A stretch of 6,730 nucleotides of DNA from an uncultured Calothrix sp. (GTDB lineage: Bacteria; Cyanobacteriota; Cyanobacteriia; Cyanobacteriales; Nostocaceae), in NCBI GenBank assembly GCA_937884685.1, contig CAKZYM010000700.1:1-6730 (forward strand), in the 5' to 3' direction. The notes under the pieces were generated by a model. That model did no database searches. It was given only the letters and a program-made list of their open reading frames with translations, and had not been told where the DNA came from. Position numbers and translations under genes: made by a program. How positions within the stretch are numbered: the first letter of the stretch is position 1; each line of letters opens with the position of its first letter. Below are positions 5,656-6,730 of the stretch, piece after piece.

Positions 5656-5973
5656 CTAAAACATTACCCGGTAACAACGTCCGGAACCACAAGGATGACT
5701 GTTACCAGTACGGATTTCAAAGCGTCTCGATTTTGACAACTTTATTTGTGGGTAACTACCATCTGCACATAAGCTAAATACCGAGTAAAGCGGTAACTGT
5801 TCCCATGTAATCGGTGTGGTGTCTACTTTACAGCGATATTCCACATCCACCATTTCTGTTGCACTTGTGGTGCTTGGTAATGATGGAAGTGCTTTACGTT
5901 GCCTACGTGTACGCGGTTTATCGTTGTTTAAACTACTTTCAACATGATTATTTGAAGTGTGTATATCAGTCAT
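5656..5973 (-). CDS. Unknown 105-aa protein, first gene of the ATPase operon
   Basis: I do not recognise this family. The first 40 residues are polar and look disordered, with a basic patch, KPRTRRQRK (19-27), and a Pro/Ser/Thr-rich run. The rest (about 42-105) looks like a small beta-rich domain with four Cys (48, 69, 95, 100) and the segment LPLYSVFSLCADGSYPQIKLSKSRRFEIRTG near 60-90 (key residues YSVF, DGSYP, SRRF). The four Cys could bind a metal but their spacing fits no motif I know. The ATG at 5971-5973 is preferred over a TTG 21 bp upstream. It is followed after six bases by the 65-aa membrane protein gene. Its start abuts the 9-bp iteron array from 5978, so the ribbon-helix-helix protein probably controls this operon. 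A nucleic-acid-binding accessory role is a guess from the basic patch. Confidence 0.6.
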   Translation of the reverse strand: MTDIHTSNNHVESSLNNDKPRTRRQRKALPSLPSTTSATEMVDVEYRCKVDTTPITWEQLPLYSVFSLCADGSYPQIKLSKSRRFEIRTGNSHPCGSGRCYRVMF

Positions 5974-5977
5974 ACAC

Positions 5978-6022
5978 GTAATACCAGTAATCAACGTACT
6001 AACAATAATACCAGTAATATAG
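5978..6022 (+). promoter_or_regulatory. Five degenerate 9-bp iterons (GTAAT-type) between divergent genes
   Basis: Read from 5978 in 9-bp steps, five units start GTAAT, GTAAT, GTACT, ATAAT and GTAAT; units one and four share TAATACCA. The array begins five bases before the 105-aa gene start codon and so probably covers that operon's promoter. Tandem short sites at regular spacing are typical of operators for ribbon-helix-helix dimers, and such a gene lies immediately to the right. Confidence 0.55.
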
Positions 6023-6048
6023 CTATGTCAATAAAATTGTTGATATCG

Positions 6049-6075
6049 TTAATACTGGTAATACTGGTAATACTT
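6049..6075 (+). promoter_or_regulatory. Three tandem 9-bp iterons just upstream of the ribbon-helix-helix gene
   Basis: Three abutting units fit the consensus GTAATACTG: the first has TT in place of GT, and the last ends in TT. They end six bases before the ATG at 6082. The 8-base core TACTGGTA seen here is the reverse complement of TACCAGTA found at 5982 and 6009, so the region has direct and inverted arrangements. Autorepression of the adjacent gene is the simplest reading. Confidence 0.6.
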
Positions 6076-6081
6076 ATAAAT

Positions 6082-6231
6082 ATGGCTAGAAGACAATGGA
6101 CAATAACAATCACATTGGACAAAGAATTGTACTTAGAATTAGAAGAAAGAAGTAAGAAAGAAGAAAGACCAAAATCAAATTTAGCGTTGTATCTTTTAAA
6201 AAAGGGATTGGAAAGCGAGTCACAGAAATAG
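6082..6231 (+). CDS. Ribbon-helix-helix (CopG/Arc-type) DNA-binding protein, 49 aa
   Basis: The product is a minimal ribbon-helix-helix protein. A short N-terminal strand, RQWTITITLDKE (4-15), is followed by helix A, LYLELEERSKKEE, the turn RPKSN, and helix B, LALYLLKKGLE. This matches CopG-type repressors in length and pattern. Such proteins bind DNA as dimers by placing the strand pair in the major groove, and often regulate plasmid copy number or their own operon. It is the only plus-strand gene in the window and is divergent from the 105-aa/65-aa/ATPase operon. The two 9-bp iteron arrays between them are its likely operators. The ATG at 6082 is chosen because the frame upstream is only a translation of the iterons into a hydrophobic run (an ATG at 6025 would add 19 residues). 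No Shine-Dalgarno sequence is seen. A strong terminator follows. Confidence 0.82.
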   Translation: MARRQWTITITLDKELYLELEERSKKEERPKSNLALYLLKKGLESESQK

Positions 6232-6250
6232 TTACAGGATTTTATACAAT

Positions 6251-6287
6251 AACCGATGCTGTTTACATTTTTTGCTCAGCATCGGTT
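6251..6287. terminator. Bidirectional terminator hairpin between convergent genes
   Basis: The 11-bp perfect arms AACCGATGCTG and CAGCATCGGTT enclose a 15-base T-rich loop, and the plus-strand arm is followed by TAATTTTG. It lies 20 bp past the stop of the plus-strand ribbon-helix-helix gene and 50 bp past the stop of the minus-strand gene at 6337. It can therefore serve both convergent transcripts. Confidence 0.75.
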
Positions 6288-6336
6288 TAATTTTGATGTA
6301 ATTAAGTTTTCTATCAAGCTATTAACTGCTTTCTAA

Positions 6337-6603
6337 CTAAATCAAACTTCTCAATTCTTCAAGCAGTTGCATCGCTTTTTCGTATCTTGGTGATGGTACG
6401 CCCTTACTACTCCTATGCGCCGCATCTTCTACTCTCGAATCCCAATCATCAATTAATTCTTTTATCGCTTCAAAGTTATCAAGAATATCTTTGATGTTAT
6501 CTGCTACGGCTACGGGAACCCTTACAACCTTAGTAGTACAGTTATATTTACCACCACCGGGTGTACCAATTGGTCGTCCTGGTCTATCATATTTCTTTTT
6601 CAT
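6337..6603 (-). CDS. Small AT-hook-like DNA-binding protein, complete copy (88 aa)
   Basis: The 88-residue product starts with a basic MKKKYDRPGRPIG segment containing an AT-hook-like PGRP core. A Gly-rich turn follows, then a predicted strand-helix unit, TKVVRVPVAVADNIKDIL (24-41), and two further helices (about 43-62 and 73-88, the latter ending LLEELRSLI). The TKVVRVP-type segment resembles ribbon-helix-helix or related small regulators, but I cannot place it in a named family. The ATG is at 6601-6603, with no Shine-Dalgarno sequence. The upstream 21-bp palindrome (6628-6648) suggests autoregulation. It is a paralogue of the partial gene at 1-195; 15 of 16 differences are silent. The gene precedes the 105-aa operon in the minus direction but is separated from it by the terminator at 6251-6287. 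A copy-control, partition or transcription-regulator role is inferred. Confidence 0.8.
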   Translation of the reverse strand: MKKKYDRPGRPIGTPGGGKYNCTTKVVRVPVAVADNIKDILDNFEAIKELIDDWDSRVEDAAHRSSKGVPSPRYEKAMQLLEELRSLI

Positions 6604-6627
6604 TGAAGTGCTTATTAAACTCTATAC

Positions 6628-6648
6628 AATAAAGTGTAACACTTAATT
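6628..6648. promoter_or_regulatory. Operator-like 21-bp palindrome upstream of the second AT-hook-like gene
   Basis: It is identical to 220-240 and sits at the same 24-bp distance from the start codon. Its conservation in a diverged repeat supports function. Confidence 0.65.
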
Positions 6649-6652
6649 ATTT

Positions 6653-6719
6653 AATTGGTCAAACTATTAGTAGACAAGAAAAAAGGGTGTGAGGACACCC
6701 ATTATATGTATGACCAATT
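6653..6719. repeat. Second copy of the AATTGGTCA / TGACCAATT inverted repeat
   Basis: The arms at 6653-6661 and 6711-6719 are unchanged from the left copy, while bases between them differ (6671, 6675, 6693, 6706). They again enclose the polymerase-type terminator. Confidence 0.6.
6679..6700 (-). terminator. Rho-independent terminator, second copy
   Basis: The GGGTGT/ACACCC stem and six-T tail are the same as at 271-292; the only change is one loop base. No gene inside the window ends into it, which is further evidence for a polymerase-like gene beyond the right edge. Confidence 0.82.
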
Positions 6720-6730
6720 CGGTTGTAGTA

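Larger units (their letters stand above)
6409..6730. repeat. Right copy of the diverged long direct repeat
   Basis: This is the ungapped counterpart of 1-322. It continues to the window edge, eight bases short of where the polymerase stop codon sits in the left copy. A second polymerase gene or its remnant is therefore expected right after base 6730, with its stop codon near 6736-6738. Confidence 0.93.

Noticed and set aside
5959..6081. N-terminal extension of the ribbon-helix-helix protein with an apparent membrane segment (from GTG 5959 or ATG 6025)
   Set aside because: The hydrophobic LILVILVILI run is simply the iteron DNA translated; ribbon-helix-helix proteins start close to the strand, which fits the ATG at 6082.
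1..6730. Simple circular-plasmid contig with overlapping ends
   Set aside because: The end copies differ at 22 of 322 bases with a synonymous pattern, so they are not the same molecule read twice; a mixed-strain assembly remains possible.

Overview
The window is AT-rich and reads as a small, plasmid-like mobile replicon, most likely from a cyanobacterium. That host call is an inference. It rests on the style of the small proteins, on the absence of Shine-Dalgarno sequences before most starts, and on the resemblance of the motor ATPase to ATP-binding proteins I associate with cyanobacterial plasmids. No ribosomal, tRNA, metabolic, integrase, transposase, relaxase or classical Rep gene is visible.

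Layout, left to right. Positions 1-195 hold the N-terminal part of a small AT-hook-like DNA-binding protein gene (minus strand, cut by the window edge). Positions 196-327 hold its upstream operator palindrome and the rho-independent terminator of the next gene. Positions 328-3273 encode a large family B DNA polymerase (minus). Positions 3274-3890 are a gene-free stretch with four strong dyads and 9-bp iterons, the best candidate for the replication origin. Positions 3891-4118 encode a small unknown protein. Positions 4119-4313 are non-coding, with a long hairpin and a probable compound terminator. Positions 4314-5973 form a compact minus-strand operon: an unknown 105-aa protein, a 65-aa one-span membrane protein and a 396-aa FtsK/HerA-type motor ATPase. 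Positions 5974-6081 form an iteron-rich divergent regulatory region. Positions 6082-6231 encode a ribbon-helix-helix (RHH) repressor on the plus strand. A convergent terminator at 6251-6287 follows. A complete second copy of the AT-hook-like gene lies at 6337-6603, and its upstream region runs to the window end.

The first 322 bases recur at 6409-6730 with about 93% identity and a period of 6408 bp. The second copy includes a polymerase-type terminator, which implies that another polymerase 3' end starts just past the window. Differences between the copies are almost all synonymous or in spacers. This points to two diverged sister elements side by side (a tandem array or plasmid cointegrate), not to a simple circular-overlap artefact.

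How the parts may work together (inference): the polymerase would copy the element. The membrane-tethered motor, with a C-terminal winged-helix-like domain, could move or partition double-stranded DNA. Two small DNA-binding proteins would act on two distinct site families: a 21-bp palindrome found upstream of both AT-hook-like genes and inside the ATPase gene, and a 9-bp GTAATAC iteron found both upstream of the RHH gene and upstream of the polymerase.
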